Assembly: GCA_963931925.1 (NCBI GenBank)
Contig: OZ007581.1
Span: 27,769,312 to 27,833,311, forward strand
DNA length: 64,000 nt
Reading direction: 5' to 3'
Origin: Onchidella celtica
Lineage: Eukaryota; Mollusca; Gastropoda; Systellommatophora; Onchidiidae
The position numbers and the translations under genes were made by a program. The notes beneath the pieces are model-generated. The model ran no database searches. It was not told where the DNA came from and saw nothing but the letters and a program-made list of their open reading frames with translations. Numbering within the stretch: the stretch's first letter is position 1; every line of letters starts with the position of its first letter. Positions 26,099 to 36,261 of the stretch are shown piece by piece.

Positions 26099-26650
26099 AA
26101 AAGAGGAAGAAAGATGGGAGCATGACTTCCCTTTGATCCTGATCGAAATTCGGTCATATAAATTGTTTGGTGAGCTGACTTACTTGTTTTGTTTCTTATG
26201 TCAAACTTTGTCCATTTGTGCATGTCCTGTTCACATTTCATAAAATTCTGATCAATAGTTTTGCCACAATGATTTTTCAAAATATGTAAGTGTAAAATAT
26301 ACGGAGTTACCCCCCCCCCCTTGGTGTTGTAGGGAAATGGAATAGAATGGCGGGGGGGGGGGTTCTTAGGGGGTAAAGGGTTAATGGTGTGTGTGCACCT
26401 CACTAACCATATCACACCTACCTATGAATAACTGAATTGAACATAGGAAAAGAGTTTTACATTCTATGACACAACAAAATTGCTCACCTGGGTGGCCATC
26501 CTGAGGGGAAGAGTCTTGGTCTTCTATGACATTTGGATTATAATTATTCATCTCTCCCTCAGGTCCATGTGACTGGGATTCAGCAAGCTTCTCCTCCTCT
26601 GTTGATGATGAAGACATCCCATCTCCCTGGATGTTGTGAAACTCCGCCAT
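16727..26650 (-). CDS. TBCEL: Tubulin-specific chaperone cofactor E-like (spliced)
   Basis: The product is a relative of tubulin cofactor E that, in vertebrates, destabilises tubulin and affects microtubules; it should act in the cytosol. Eight coding exons join in phase to 546 codons. Residues about 109-118 (SFVEAVHNKY) align with the start of vertebrate TBCEL (SFMQVLCEKY). Leucine-rich repeats cover about 155-375 with LDL, LNL and LVL signatures. LNGSPV and EREDSERAYIRLYM (about 402-421) form the conserved post-LRR segment. Residues about 460-546 are a ubiquitin-like domain ending in an acidic EGDEIIIAL block. No CAP-Gly domain is present, which separates it from TBCE. The first roughly 105 residues, acidic and Ser/Glu-rich, have no counterpart in the 424-residue human protein. 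An in-frame stop precedes the chosen ATG in the genomic sequence, just outside the predicted acceptor. MITEs occupy several introns. The identity is based on recalled family sequence. Confidence 0.92.
17072..17326. mobile_element. MITE family B in TBCEL intron
   Basis: Inverted termini: AGTTCTTGTTTGCTCCA at left and TTGGAACAAATAAGAACT at right, about 30 bp with neighbours. It shares AAAATGCATTGTGGCACT and TTGTGCAAAAAATGGAG with the copy at 21637-21894. It lies 81 bases upstream, in transcript sense, of the terminal TBCEL exon. Confidence 0.75.
17513..17725. mobile_element. piggyBac-like MITE 2
   Basis: TTAA duplications (17513-17516, 17722-17725) flank a 205-bp element beginning CCCTTTCAATACTGAC and ending GTCAGCAGTCAAAGGG. 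It lies inside a TBCEL intron and has no coding capacity. Confidence 0.65.
17957..18112 (+). repeat. Unclassified repeat family R1
   Basis: It shares CATAG.AATGACAT.GTTCCTAC, GGTTACGA and GACGT.GGGATGCTG with segments at 37744-37865 and 38109-38260. It shows no clear termini or coding capacity and abuts the MITE family A copy that follows. Confidence 0.5.
18124..18362 (+). mobile_element. MITE family A in TBCEL intron
   Basis: Left end GACTGGATCTGACGA then CGGGCTTATGGTGAAA; right end TTTCACCTTGAGCCCC then GCCAGATCCATTC. The interior matches the 11875-12115 copy closely (TTTTCTATGGAAATTGA; ATGAAAGATTAGCCATTTTT). It ends 113 bases from TBCEL coding exon 7. Confidence 0.75.
18476..18560 (-). 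CDS. TBCEL: TBCEL coding exon 7
   Basis: 85 bases between a TTTCATAG|G acceptor and an AAG|GTAAGG donor. It encodes the linker YYELEKQHGKLDPLVKVQL followed by a Lys-rich stretch, matching the human RYHELITKYGKLEPLAEV segment that precedes the ubiquitin-like domain. Confidence 0.92.
18985..19195 (+). mobile_element. LINE 3' end fragment
   Basis: The translation contains CPHCQTFF followed by QIGLIGHL. This is the C-terminal zinc-finger-like motif (C-x2-C, then IGLxxH) common to many animal non-LTR retrotransposon ORF2 proteins. Stops surround it, so it is a dead fragment, in a TBCEL intron. Confidence 0.55.
19467..19618 (-). CDS. TBCEL: TBCEL coding exon 6
   Basis: 152 bases between a TTTCTCTCAG acceptor and an AGAG|GTGAGA donor. 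It encodes AFPEQFRR, LPNITTLNGSPV and EREDSERAYIRLYM. The last two blocks are the most conserved part of the TBCE/TBCEL family after the LRRs. Confidence 0.94.
20894..21143. mobile_element. piggyBac-like MITE 3
   Basis: The right side has TTAA (21140-21143) next to GCAAGAGGG. The left side has a damaged TTA followed by CCCTTTTGCTGCC. The ends are inverted repeats (CCCTYTTGCTG). It ends 29 bases from the donor of TBCEL coding exon 5. No coding capacity. Confidence 0.5.
21173..21551 (-). CDS. TBCEL: TBCEL coding exon 5
   Basis: 379 bases between an ACTTACAG|T acceptor and a GAG|GTAAAA donor. It encodes VEELHLSLN, LKKLFFIGNKI, LEFLILSETDLSTI, LQTLGLNRT and LTDVRLNAISFLE: successive leucine-rich repeats matching the central repeats of TBCEL. 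Confidence 0.94.
21637..21894. mobile_element. MITE family B in TBCEL intron
   Basis: Inverted termini ATATCGCGGCCTGGGTTCTT and AAGAACTAAGGCCACAATT. The interior matches the 17072-17326 copy. It lies 85 bases upstream, in transcript sense, of TBCEL coding exon 5. Confidence 0.75.
22714..22892 (-). CDS. TBCEL: TBCEL coding exon 4
   Basis: 179 bases between a TGTTTGCAG|G acceptor and an AG|GTATAT donor. It encodes leucine-rich repeats IPHLTFLNLTKNHL and ISHLVLNDTMITW. Confidence 0.93.
23639..23784 (-). CDS. TBCEL: TBCEL coding exon 3
   Basis: 146 bases between a TTCACAAAG|CC acceptor and a GAG|GTAGAG donor. It encodes GCEISVAGD and VKELDLMENNITCWDE, corresponding to human GITCAGD and VSELDLSDNKLEDWHE at the start of the LRR domain. 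Confidence 0.93.
24699..24971 (-). CDS. TBCEL: TBCEL coding exon 2
   Basis: 273 bases between a TTGTTGCAG|TT acceptor and an ACAG|GTGAGC donor. It carries a Ser/Glu-rich region (SPELEEEEL) and then SFVEAVHNKY, which aligns with the N-terminus of vertebrate TBCEL. The upstream part has no vertebrate counterpart. Confidence 0.88.
25495..26384. mobile_element. piggyBac-like MITE 4 with purine tract
   Basis: TTAA at 25495-25498 and 26381-26384 bound an 882-bp element starting CCCTCTACCCCCTAA and ending TTAGGGGGTAAAGGG. These are good inverted repeats. Its interior holds the (GA)n tract at 25857-26116. No transposase is seen. It lies in TBCEL intron 2. Confidence 0.7.
25857..26116 (+). repeat. 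(GA)n purine-rich microsatellite
   Basis: Almost pure purine with GAGAGA runs and interruptions. The minus-strand Ser/Leu-rich open frames across it are low-complexity artefacts. Confidence 0.9.
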
Positions 26651-26686
26651 TTCCAGGTGAAGGGTGGCTCTCTTGGGTAATTGTTG
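26488..26686 (-). CDS. TBCEL: TBCEL coding exon 1 with start codon
   Basis: The acceptor TTTCATTTTTGTAG lies upstream of 36 bases of 5' UTR, then ATG at 26650-26648 and 54 codons (MAEFHNIQGDGMSSSS...), ending at a CCCAG|GTGAGC donor. The coding part is polar and acidic. Confidence 0.8.
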
Positions 26687-28722
26687 CTACAAAAATGAAA
26701 CAGAAATGTATCAATGTCTGTGCTGTAAATCATTTCAATAATAATCGCAATGATGTCAACATATTATATCCTGCAAAATGAAAGAAAATTTTGTTTTCAT
26801 AAAAATTATCTATATTTTGGTAACTCGAAACTTTGGTCACCTAAGGCTCAGGAACCGCATTACACTCAGGCTCCAAACTTTGCACAACAGCATATTATCA
26901 ATGCGAAATTAACATGGGCTATATCAGAAATTATGAAATGTTCAGGCTTCTACGTTTCATTTTCATTGTTTCGCCATCATTTAGATCTATTTCGAGTCAT
27001 GGTTCTCCATTTTAAGTGTTTCGTTATCACTTCCTGCGATGTGTTCACTATCAAACACACTAACCCATGCGTAAATCATGCTATTGTACGGGGGTACGTA
27101 GGGTGTCAACTCACAAAGGCAGAGCAGTAAGACTTATTTAAAAACAACAAACAAAAATAAAATAAACAAATAGGAACAGGCAAGATGAAGCAGGCCTATA
27201 ATAACCACCCAGAACTGAAACTTATATTCAAACCGATTTATCCCTGGCAGGGCTGGGGACCTCAGCTAGTACTGGTATAAGTATAAGAGCCATTTAATGA
27301 CTGAAATCATAGAAGCTTGTTAGTCTATGCGTGGGCGATTACATAAAAACTAGATGAGTTACCTGCCCCGGATAAACCTGATTTCACGTTCCCTCCTTCT
27401 GGCCCTCTCCTCCCTACCCTCATCTCTCTACTACTAACCTCTACCCCTCAGTATTCCTCCTCTCCAATTCCTCCCTCCTCCCCCGTGTGTGATAGATTGT
27501 AAAGCTAGATCTGCTTATACTTTCCTTATGTACACTCAGTGTGAATTATATATTGTAGGGTTATATGTACGTAGTTGTCTGTATGTTTATGCGTTTAATT
27601 AGTTTATTCTTATGCAACAGTATTTTATATTTCTTTTCATCGTCAGATGTCCATCTTGTCTTTTACATCATGTGTTGATGCTCAGAGCTCAATAAACATC
27701 TTATGAACATGATAAATCTTTCTTCATATATGGGCACCTATTGACCTCAATCTCTTTATTATCTCATTTTATCCATCTCTCACTCTTGCTTTTGATCCCA
27801 CTTTCCAATACTGAGCTCTTACATGGCTGCTGACTGACTAAGAGCCTATTCATAACTTAAGCACAAACTGCAAACATACCATCATGATGTTTGTTCACTA
27901 TTTCATCTTCGCAACTCTTGCTGTTATTGTTTTTCCATTACTTTACAAAATTCTTGCAGCCCTCACCTTCCACTACTATGGCCTTGTTCTGCACTGCTGC
28001 ATCATAAACACCATGTTCATGAACAAGAACACTTTAACAGCCTCACGAACGCAAAGAACAAGGAGGGCACGGACGAAATTTCAGATCATCACACTTTTTG
28101 ATTGTGATTTGGCAAAGTGCTTTTTTTGGAGGCTCAAAACAATTGTAAATAAATTATATATTTAAAGACCAAATTTTGTCCAAAATAGATGTGTCCTCAT
28201 AATTTGTCCTAAAAAATTGAGGCAGTGGCCTCACACAGTTTCATAATTTTCTGTCACATAGTGATTTAGATGCTTACATACAGTACAATCTTTAACTCCA
28301 TTACAGTATGATGGTCTTTCATGGGCTTAAATTCTAAGAATGCGAATTTCCTGATCCTTGTTGGCAATCTTGTGGTTTGGAAACACCCCATTCCTTTGTT
28401 TTTCTTTTTGTCAGGGTAACTTTGCTTCATGCCCTTCTGTGACTGTCACCTGGACCTAGAGCTCTTGAAACTCTACCACTTCGGTTCCAAAATTGTGTAG
28501 ATTTATGTGTGGTCAAGTTAGTCTGTGTTGATGTGAAGTCAAGATTTTTTACAAGGGGTTAAGGGTTATCAACAGTTTATCCAGGAATAGTAGCTGGGAA
28601 GGACATTCGCACACACAGCCTATCAACAGTAGCAGTCGATATTTTCTATCTCACTGGATCTTGATTGGAGGAAAGCTGGGGGAGTATCGGCTGTGAGTGC
28701 CAGCACCAAACTTTAAACTTAC
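26687..28722 (-). other. TBCEL: Predicted TBCEL 5' UTR intron
   Basis: Inferred from the perfect donor at 28722 and strong acceptor at 26687. No other gene is recognised inside. A C/T-rich patch lies near 27390-27480. Confidence 0.4.
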
Positions 28723-28850
28723 CTACCTTGAGGTAAATAATATTGTCCTGCTTTCTTGAGCTCAATTACTTCACCATACAGAGGATAGAGGGACATCGAT
28801 CAAGCTATGTGAGGCATTTTGAAGAGCGATGACGAATGTTTACATCGGAA
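28723..28850 (-). other. TBCEL: Predicted TBCEL 5' UTR exon
   Basis: On the minus strand it ends in a consensus donor (GGTAG|GTAAGT) and lies directly downstream of the promoter-like inverted repeat at 28828-28875. The 5' boundary is a guess. No transcript evidence is available here. Confidence 0.35.
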
Positions 28851-28878
28851 GTGCTGGTTTCGTCATCGCTTTTTGAGG
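28825..28878 (-). promoter_or_regulatory. Inverted repeat with ETS/CRE-like motifs, putative promoter
   Basis: The 11-bp arms GCGATGACGAA and TTCGTCATCGC are exact inverted repeats around ATCGGAAGTG, which resembles an ETS site; the arms contain TGACGA half-CRE-like motifs. It is placed where a TBCEL promoter would be expected. Confidence 0.35.
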
Positions 28879-30732
28879 GTACTTGATAAACCTTTCCGGT
28901 GTATACCTTTGACTTTCACACTCCCTGCTTTCGCACGGGTTTAGTAATTGATGACTAAGTTATTAAGTTTGATGCATAGCATGAAAATAGTACTGCCAAA
29001 TTCACAGACTGTCGAAGGACAGAAGAGTTACCAGGTATTAGTGTTGATTGAATCGGACTTTTCCAACAGATTATACAGTGCGCTTGTCTTTTAAATTAAC
29101 TATGGCACCTATACAAGACAAACTCGCCAGTGGTGGTGGTGGTGGGGGGAGGGGGGGGGGGGGAGAGGTGACTGATATTCAAACTTTGTCCGAAGGTCCT
29201 AAAAAGGTCCTTAAATGCCAGATTTACCATAACTTTCTTTGTTTGGTTGCTTGGTTGCAGTGCAGCAAAAAAAAATAAAAAAATTCGCGATATTTATTCA
29301 AAGGCTCACCTCTATTGATTTTCTGCTCGAAAGACCAACGGCTCTAACAGCGCACCATAAAAGTATGTGAGGAGTAATTGTTTTATTGCAGGTGTATTTA
29401 ACAAAGACTCCTTGAACATTTGTAAACTGGCTGAGAAAGAATAATTATTAACAGATCCTTTAAAAAATCTTGAATTTTTGTCCAAAGAAATCCATAAAGA
29501 TCCTTTTTTAAGGACTTACGGGAACCCATATACATGTATTGTGTTTCTGGACCCCTTTAACAACTCCCCCATACCGGTAATGTTATTTACAATGAAAGTG
29601 TAATTTGTGTTTATTATTTTTGCCAACGTATTACAAAAAGTTCAAAGTAAAAAGTATTCAGCTACCATTTTAATTAATGAAGTTTTCAAAAATAACGTTT
29701 AAAACTGTTTTTATTTTTATTTTTTCACAACAAGAGTATTTATTATAGGTTATAATTAATATACATAAAATGGCATTGTATACAAATAAAAGCTTAAGTT
29801 CATTATTAATTTTTTAATTATTATTATATGTATTATTATTGTTACTTGCCCAGGGCGTCATCAACCCGAGTTCAGCCTCTGGTAACACCAGTGGCTAGTT
29901 GCTCTTGGACGACTTCACATTTTTGATGATGACATTTTGTCTTAATCTCCTTCTGGTTCCCCAAGGCCAGTCAGAAGAAAGAAATCTCATTGCTCCATGC
30001 AGATTCTTTCTGTCCATGTTTTAATCATTATTTCATGAAATATTCCTTGCTGCGACACCACAGATTTTCTGTGTTGTTTTTTTTAAAGAATGAATTGTCA
30101 AGAGGACAAAAAGACAAGGAAAGAGATAGGAAGCAATCTTAAGTTCCCATGATTTAGGTTAGTGACACAGTTTTCAAGCACAAGCTGAAATGGAGATACA
30201 AAAAATGGTGATAGCAGTGACAACAGACAGTGGTGACCACAACATGTTGCAGTACATGTATATCCTTTGCCCGGCCATACTGGGAAACAGCAAAATCATT
30301 CGTCGTTTGGCTGGTGTATACTAAAACAGAATTGTTTGGCCAAACTGGAACAAAACGTAACCTTGCTCAGGCAGTCCTGTAGGGACATACTTTGAATCTT
30401 TGCGAATATGTTTCTACGAAGCTAATGCAATTGAATTTATACATATAGATAGCACATGTGACATTTCATGCCCCATTTAAATTTCTGGTTTCATTGAAGA
30501 AACGACATTTCTGTTACAATGCTTTGAAAAGCAACCAACCTGGCTCCTGGATGTAAACATTGGCTGTGGCAGTGCAATATACATTTTTCTGATACAGCCA
30601 AAAGGAATTGGTATTTTTTGAAGGCACTGGCTGGACAAATGATATACATGTATGTGATGAGAGGGAAACTTGAAAACCACCCTAGACGCCACAATAAATA
30701 ATAACAACCACCATGTTAGGTACGATTTTGTA
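28879..30732. other. Intergenic stretch between TBCEL and MRPL17
   Basis: No gene is recognised. A (G)n run lies near 29140-29165. The AAGGTCC/AAAGATCC repeats at about 29190-29535 recall the element at 44122-44515. A short motif near 30049 matches 10510. Confidence 0.4.
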
Positions 30733-30738
30733 TTTATT
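30733..30738 (-). terminator. Candidate poly(A) signal of MRPL17
   Basis: AATAAA on the minus strand, about 850 bases after the MRPL17 stop. A variant signal nearer the stop could be used instead. Confidence 0.3.
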
Positions 30739-31583
30739 TTCATTGCCAATAAGTGCAAAAAACAATAAACTCACGATATGTATTAACATACAGACAAATA
30801 CATTTTCCAATCAACAACATAATTTCACTCGTCCTTCAAACAATTAATTTTTTGTCATATACATTGAGGTATCTTACTTCACGCAATCTTTCTCACTCAA
30901 ATGCAAAAAGAACATAATTATGTGTTTCATCAACTACACTGCAATTCTCTAACTATAATTCTTGATCAAGGATTTAATTTTCATGAAAATCTGAGCTCCT
31001 ATCCTAACTCCCTACTTAAATCTTTGATGAAAAATATATAAACAGTACATTTAGCTCATTCCTTACAGTAACTACTGTAGGTGTGGACGGGAACTCTCAA
31101 CACTATCCAGTTTGAAGTTTAGGGGTGGTTCAAAGATGTTTTTTCTTTCACTCAGTATGAACACAAGACATAACATATCATACATTAAAGTAAAGAAAAA
31201 TCAATGAACCAGGACAGGATCTGCTACTTGAAAAGTTAGCTTAGATACTAGCGTTGGAAACTACAGTAGTGAATAAATTTATCATCATATTTTCAGACCC
31301 TGGGTATAATTCTGGACTTATTGATAATGAACCTTTACAAATCTCCAGACATGAACTGTGATGGGTCTACTTAGAATGAGTGGTCGAGTTAGAATAACCA
31401 GTCCTGTTTGAAATGGCATTCTGCCACTGATTTTAATAATTTTTACTTTCTCTACAGTCTATTTTTATGTTCCCAAGACACTGAGTTGTTAGAACAATCA
31501 TTTTGTTCACACAAGGCATAACCATGAAAATTAAAAAACTAAAGAACATAACTTGGACAAACTAGATCTAGCATTAGCAAACA

Positions 31584-31810
31584 CTATCTCTCTGATGTGC
31601 TATCAGTTGTTGATGGTTGTGGGGGATCTACAGACGAAGAAAATGATTCCTCTTTCGACGATGCTGACGTTGGTGTGGAAGTGTCTTCTGAAGGTTTTGA
31701 CAGCTGTTTTCTACTCTTGTAATACTCATGTCTTGCAGCTGACAGTAACATATTCGATATCAAATACTGTGTTTCTCTTTGGCGAGGTACCATTGGAGGC
31801 CAAGGATTAC
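31584..31810 (-). CDS. MRPL17: MRPL17 coding exon 4
   Basis: Acceptor TATTTACAG|GT. It encodes NPWPPMVPRQRET, a basic helix (AARHEYYKSRK) and a Ser/Thr/Pro-rich tail ending TSER, then TAG. Confidence 0.92.
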
Positions 31811-34154
31811 CTGTAAATAAATATTTTCATAAAGAATGGTTTTGTGTGACATTTTATCTTTTGTGTGTGCCTTCTAAACACCCTAATGAACTGCTTGTTT
31901 CTACATTTGAACATAACACAGTGTAACATGCAAACTGGCTTTTAGGCTGGTTTTAAAAACATTTTTGTTTGAAAAGCACAGTGAACCTAAATAAAGCTAC
32001 CTCCACACATCTAAGAATTCACAGACACAAATACTAGGCTTGATAAAATCAAATACTGTGTTTACTGCCTTAAATGGTGCTTTGATGCTGCTGTTGTATT
32101 TCCCAAATGATATTTCATAGATGATATCTGGTGTAGCGTCCTACACCCTGATTTGATGTTTCAAGCCAAAGGTGTATTTTAATTTTGATGTATAGGATAC
32201 AAAGAAATACTGCTGACATCAGTGTAAAGTGACAAAGTAGAATATTCTAAGCTGGTAATTCTTCAATAAAGCACACTTCTTTACACTCCATCACAGGATC
32301 AGACTTGAGGCAAATTTAAAAGACTGATCATGATAACTGAAATTTAAAAAACGCATACCCCAAACAGCTCTTTTCAAAGTTCCTGATGCAACAAACAAAC
32401 AAAAAAACACATCAAAACCTGAACATTTCAATGATAGGCTTCTAATAATTATGGGATGTTTCTCACTTGACAAGACCGGTTAGACGAGAGAGTGTTCATT
32501 GATACAGTTAACAAATAAGTAACTGAAAATTTTATAGTCAATTTTGAATTACGTTTGATAGGCAGTTGTGTTTTGTGAATATGTTCTTTGAAAGATCAAA
32601 CTAAGAGGAATGATCGGCATACCTTTCAGTTCTAGAACTCCTTTTGAACGTCCAGAACCTGGGTATTCCACTGCCAGTTTGTGAAGATCTGTATAACTTG
32701 TTTTGTACTTGTCATAGCGTGGCACCAACACTTTGAATAGTTTATGGACCAGATCTTTCTCCTGCAGGGAAAAGTTGAGCTTCACGTTTAAATCCATCAA
32801 AGCAGAATGTTTTAAAATTGAAAATCTCAACAGATATTCCATTCAGTATAAACATTTCTGCATCCTCAAAAAAATTATCAAATTCCCTGAATACTCTTTC
32901 AGGTTTATCGAACTTGCTTTCGCCTACAATTTTTTTTATTCCTTCAGGATACCAATATTTGGGGGGAACAAACAAAGAACAACACTTCTTGCACATGTGT
33001 GACATTTTTCTTTCTCTGTTCTCCCTATTACAACCCTTATCCTGCTCCTTTCCAAGGTTACTTCCCTTGAATACCTTGAAACAAGTAACTGAGTCACACT
33101 ACCTGGCAGGGAAAAATTACATACTACATGTACTAAATATGAATGTTGCATAGTCTCAATATCAGGGGGCAAGCAGAAAAATCTTCAACACCACTGATGT
33201 TTGGTGAATGCTCAGAAAGACTACGTACATGTACATGCTTGGAAAATAATTAAATGGACATAAGAATTAGTAACCATACCCAAAACTATGAGTAATTTGA
33301 GTTAAAGGATTGAACCAGTGATCTGCTGAAAGATGAACACCATGGGACCACTGTTTTAATTCAGGTTATCTGAGCTATAACTTCAAGATTTATTTCAATC
33401 CACAGCCTCAAGGCAAATAACATGATGTCTACTTAAATCAAGCCTCTTACAGTATGTAATATATGACAATACTTACGAGTAACCAAAAATCAGCTACTTC
33501 CATAGTTTCTTTGTGTTTGGCTCCATTCTTTATGGCAAGGTAAAGGAGCTGCAGGAAAATAGAAAGAGAAGTGTCTTCTGTTTACACAAGCATATTCAGA
33601 TTTAAAATTTGTCCATTTCTCAGTGGTTGAGTTCTGTCTAAAAATGCTCTGTAGCTGAACTGGGTGCTTTGCATTTTTATGGCTCAAGAAATTTCAGAGT
33701 TATCAAACTATTTGCCAGTAAAACTATACATATATGGTCAGCTCTGTTGTTTGAGTGTTCTGGTCCTAGTAGAGGCATAGTAGAAGACTTCTCTTTCTTT
33801 CACTATGATCCTTGTGTCTTACATTTCATTTTCATAACTGTGAGTGGATGAGGTGATTTCAAGCAAAATATTTTAACTGGATGCAGAAAAATGCAAATCT
33901 CAATTTCCATCGTTGACAACTTTTTGTTCACTTATTACAATCTAAAACAGCATGTCCGTTGGTTATAGTGAATGTATTCTAACCCTTTCTGCATACTGCC
34001 TTGCTTCATCAGCCTCAGACCAAGATGGCTCTATTCTTTCATAGCGTACTAGACCAGACACCAACTGGCGCAGACGAAACAATCGTCCTTCCTGTCCTGC
34101 ACCAGGATAAACAGACAACTTTCTTGGTCGCATGCGATGCCGAAACCGCAACAT
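31584..34154 (-). CDS. MRPL17: Mitochondrial large-subunit ribosomal protein bL17m (spliced)
   Basis: A structural protein of the mitochondrial 39S subunit, acting in the mitochondrial matrix. Four coding exons (57 codons; 24 codons; 46 codons plus 1 base; 2 bases plus 74 codons and stop) join in phase to 202 residues, against 175 in human. Residues 24-43 (FRLRQLVSGLVRYERIEP within) match the bL17 core, human LLRNLLTGLVRHERIE. ADFWLL|EKDLVHKLFKVLVPRY (about 76-97) matches human [28 protein letters not shown]|NPWPP matches VIEYKGNCLPP. The C-terminal tail, from about residue 160, is Ser/Thr/Pro-rich and poorly conserved. The Arg-rich N-terminus suits a mitochondrial import signal. The ATG at 34154-34152 was chosen because it is the first after a likely UTR acceptor at 34175. 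Confidence 0.93.
32623..32761 (-). CDS. MRPL17: MRPL17 coding exon 3
   Basis: 139 bases between a TTCCCTGCAG|G acceptor and an AAAG|GTATGC donor. It encodes EKDLVHKLFKVLVPRY through GVLELK. Confidence 0.93.
33477..33548 (-). CDS. MRPL17: MRPL17 coding exon 2
   Basis: 72 bases, phase 0 on both sides, between a TTTCCTGCAG acceptor and a CTC|GTAAGT donor. It encodes LLYLAIKNG to VADFWLL. Confidence 0.92.
33838..33912. mobile_element. MITE family A fragment
   Basis: GTGAGTGGATGAGG, CAAAATATTTTAACTGGATG and CAATTTCCAT match blocks of family A, but the order is collapsed and no second terminus is present. It lies in MRPL17 intron 1. Confidence 0.4.
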
Positions 34155-34174
34155 GATTGAGATCACAATTCACT
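33984..34174 (-). CDS. MRPL17: MRPL17 coding exon 1
   Basis: The acceptor TTTCTCCTCAG precedes 20 bases of UTR and the ATG at 34154-34152. The donor is GAAAGG|GTTAGA. It encodes the N-terminus and the bL17 core motif. Confidence 0.85.
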
Positions 34175-35703
34175 CTGAGGAGAAATTATGGGGATAAATT
34201 TTGATGCAAAAAAATTTCAATGTTTCTGGCATGCATGGTGTACTGTCTTTGAAACGAGGGTGAGAAAGTAGATTATGGAATGAAAAATATCCGTCATCTT
34301 AAATCACCCACTGTCCGGTTTTTCAAAATAATGTGGATGAACATTACAAAGTTGCGGCATGGATTGTTTGAAGAGACTCAGGCTTAAAATGCATTACAGC
34401 TGTGCCTTAAGTAACACTTCCCGAATCAGTGAAGGATAAGATTTAAAAAACCTCCTTGAAAAAGTCCGTGTAATATTATAATTTGTATGTTTCTGGGTGT
34501 ATCCTGGCTTGAACCAGTGGAATCCTATGTTGTGTGCACGTGTTGTTTTTGGTTCCTTTCTAGGTGTGTCGTAATGTGTTTGTGTGAGTGCTTAAGTGTG
34601 TTTCGCTGGACAGGTATTAGGTGTACAGTTTTACCATACTGTATACACATACATGTAGCTTTTATCAAGGTGCAATAATCTTAAAACTGCTTGTACTGTA
34701 GTGTGATTGTGAGTTAGTAATGTAATGTAATGCTTTCTCCCTTTTTCTGTTTTAAACTAATAATATATTATAAAAACATCACTGGCTACAATTTATATAA
34801 TCTTTACTAACATTACAGACAAACATTAAAGTATCAGATGCATTAAATATTATTTTATACAACAAAGCAATACTTTCTCTGCCATTGAAGCAAAAAAACA
34901 ACAAAAACTTTACCAACCTTCTGTAAGTCTATTCGTGACTAACTGGCATTTTTTTACTGTGATTTCTATTTATTATTAATGTTACAAATAATTGAGCCTG
35001 ATAACAGGAGAAAGTCTGGAAATGGATCTGCTGAACTGACACTGCCAATGACATGTTAATTTGCTGTTGTTGTTATCTAGACTAGGTCAGTAGGTGTGCT
35101 TCACTGGGTGTGCATGATTCTAACGGTAGGCCTACCCTACATGCAGCCCTGCAATAACACCCAAAACATGAAATATGTGCCTGACTTAAGATGTAGGCCT
35201 ATAACTCTATTAATAGTCATAATGGTACTCATTCCGAGTACTACACCAACCCGCCAACGAGTCATGATACTGTACACTATCCCTAACCCGAAACCTTTGT
35301 AGGGCCTTTTAAAATTGTTGACTGGTGGAGAGGGTAAGGTTACAAGTTTAGGTTTTTCAGGGTAAGGATCATAAGGATTAAGTTAGAGATATAGGTTTAG
35401 ATTTAGGCCAATTAGGGTGTCTTGACTGCGTGGTTGGGACATGAAATTCTCCGTGTTGCACCGTGTTGTGTCTTGTCTTACAAAATGAATGTTGATCCCT
35501 AGACCCAAGAGTAGAGCTAAGCATAAAGACTCTAATCTAAGATAGATCTAGATCTAGATGTAGATGTAGATCATCTAGAATCTAGTCGTAGATCTAACAT
35601 TGTACCAAGTTCCATCTCCATTCCATGTTACGAGTTTTGCATCTCTAGACTCTAGACTAGCTAGATCTAGTCTAGTTCGCTTGTTTATCACCGTACTCCC
35701 CAC
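34175..35703 (-). other. MRPL17: Predicted MRPL17 5' UTR intron
   Basis: Bounded by a CGACAG|GTGGGG donor and the acceptor at 34175. No other gene is recognised. It includes a TAGATC-rich patch at 35523-35690. Confidence 0.35.
35523..35690. repeat. TAGATC/TCTAGA-rich simple repeat
   Basis: Irregular runs of GATCTAGATCTAGATGTAG and CTAGACTAG motifs, many of them palindromic. No known function. Confidence 0.6.
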
Positions 35704-35869
35704 CTGTCGATATTCTGAGAAGATACTGGAAGGGCTGCTCGATGCAATCGGCAGGTATCCACACTAAAACTATATTTTCATTCAACAACCTCGCGTTCCT
35801 TCTTTGGACACCGACAAATCAGAACAAGGTGCCCTGTGCGTCGTGCTTGCTTTGTTATCGCCCTGTGCG

Positions 35870-35905
35870 GGTAGTGCTTCCGGGTTCATGTGACGTGATA
35901 TTTTT
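35870..35905 (-). promoter_or_regulatory. ETS and CRE-like motifs, putative MRPL17 promoter
   Basis: The plus strand reads GTGCTTCCGGGTTCATGTGA then CGTGATA, combining an ETS/GABP-type CCGGAAG site (minus strand) with a TGACGTGA CRE-like element. Both are typical of nuclear genes for mitochondrial proteins. The position suits a 5' UTR exon at about 35704-35870. Confidence 0.35.
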
Positions 35906-36261
35906 CTTTCCCACAAATACTTGGGACTGAACAGTTGAAAAAATAATAAAACTAAAGGACCATCCACCAAGCACGTACACTGTGTGTGGTGGTGGTGTGG
36001 TGGTGGGGGGGGGGGTTGAGAGGAGGGGGGAGGGAGGGATTGACCCCAGTTCATGAAAAGCATAATTACATGAGGGGAATTCCTGGCCACAGTATGTACA
36101 CTAAGACTTGTCAGTTCTGATATTAAAAATTTAATAAGGTTTTTATTTACGTTTTTTTTTTTCTCAGCAATAAAGTTGTAGCGGGATTATATCATATAAA
36201 AATCGGATTCAAGCCATGTACATATATCTAATGTAATAGGCCACAAAACATCGCCAAGGCC

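Noticed and set aside
16727-26650. Assignment as TBCE rather than TBCEL
   Set aside because: TBCE has an N-terminal CAP-Gly domain; none is seen, and the exon sequences align better with TBCEL.
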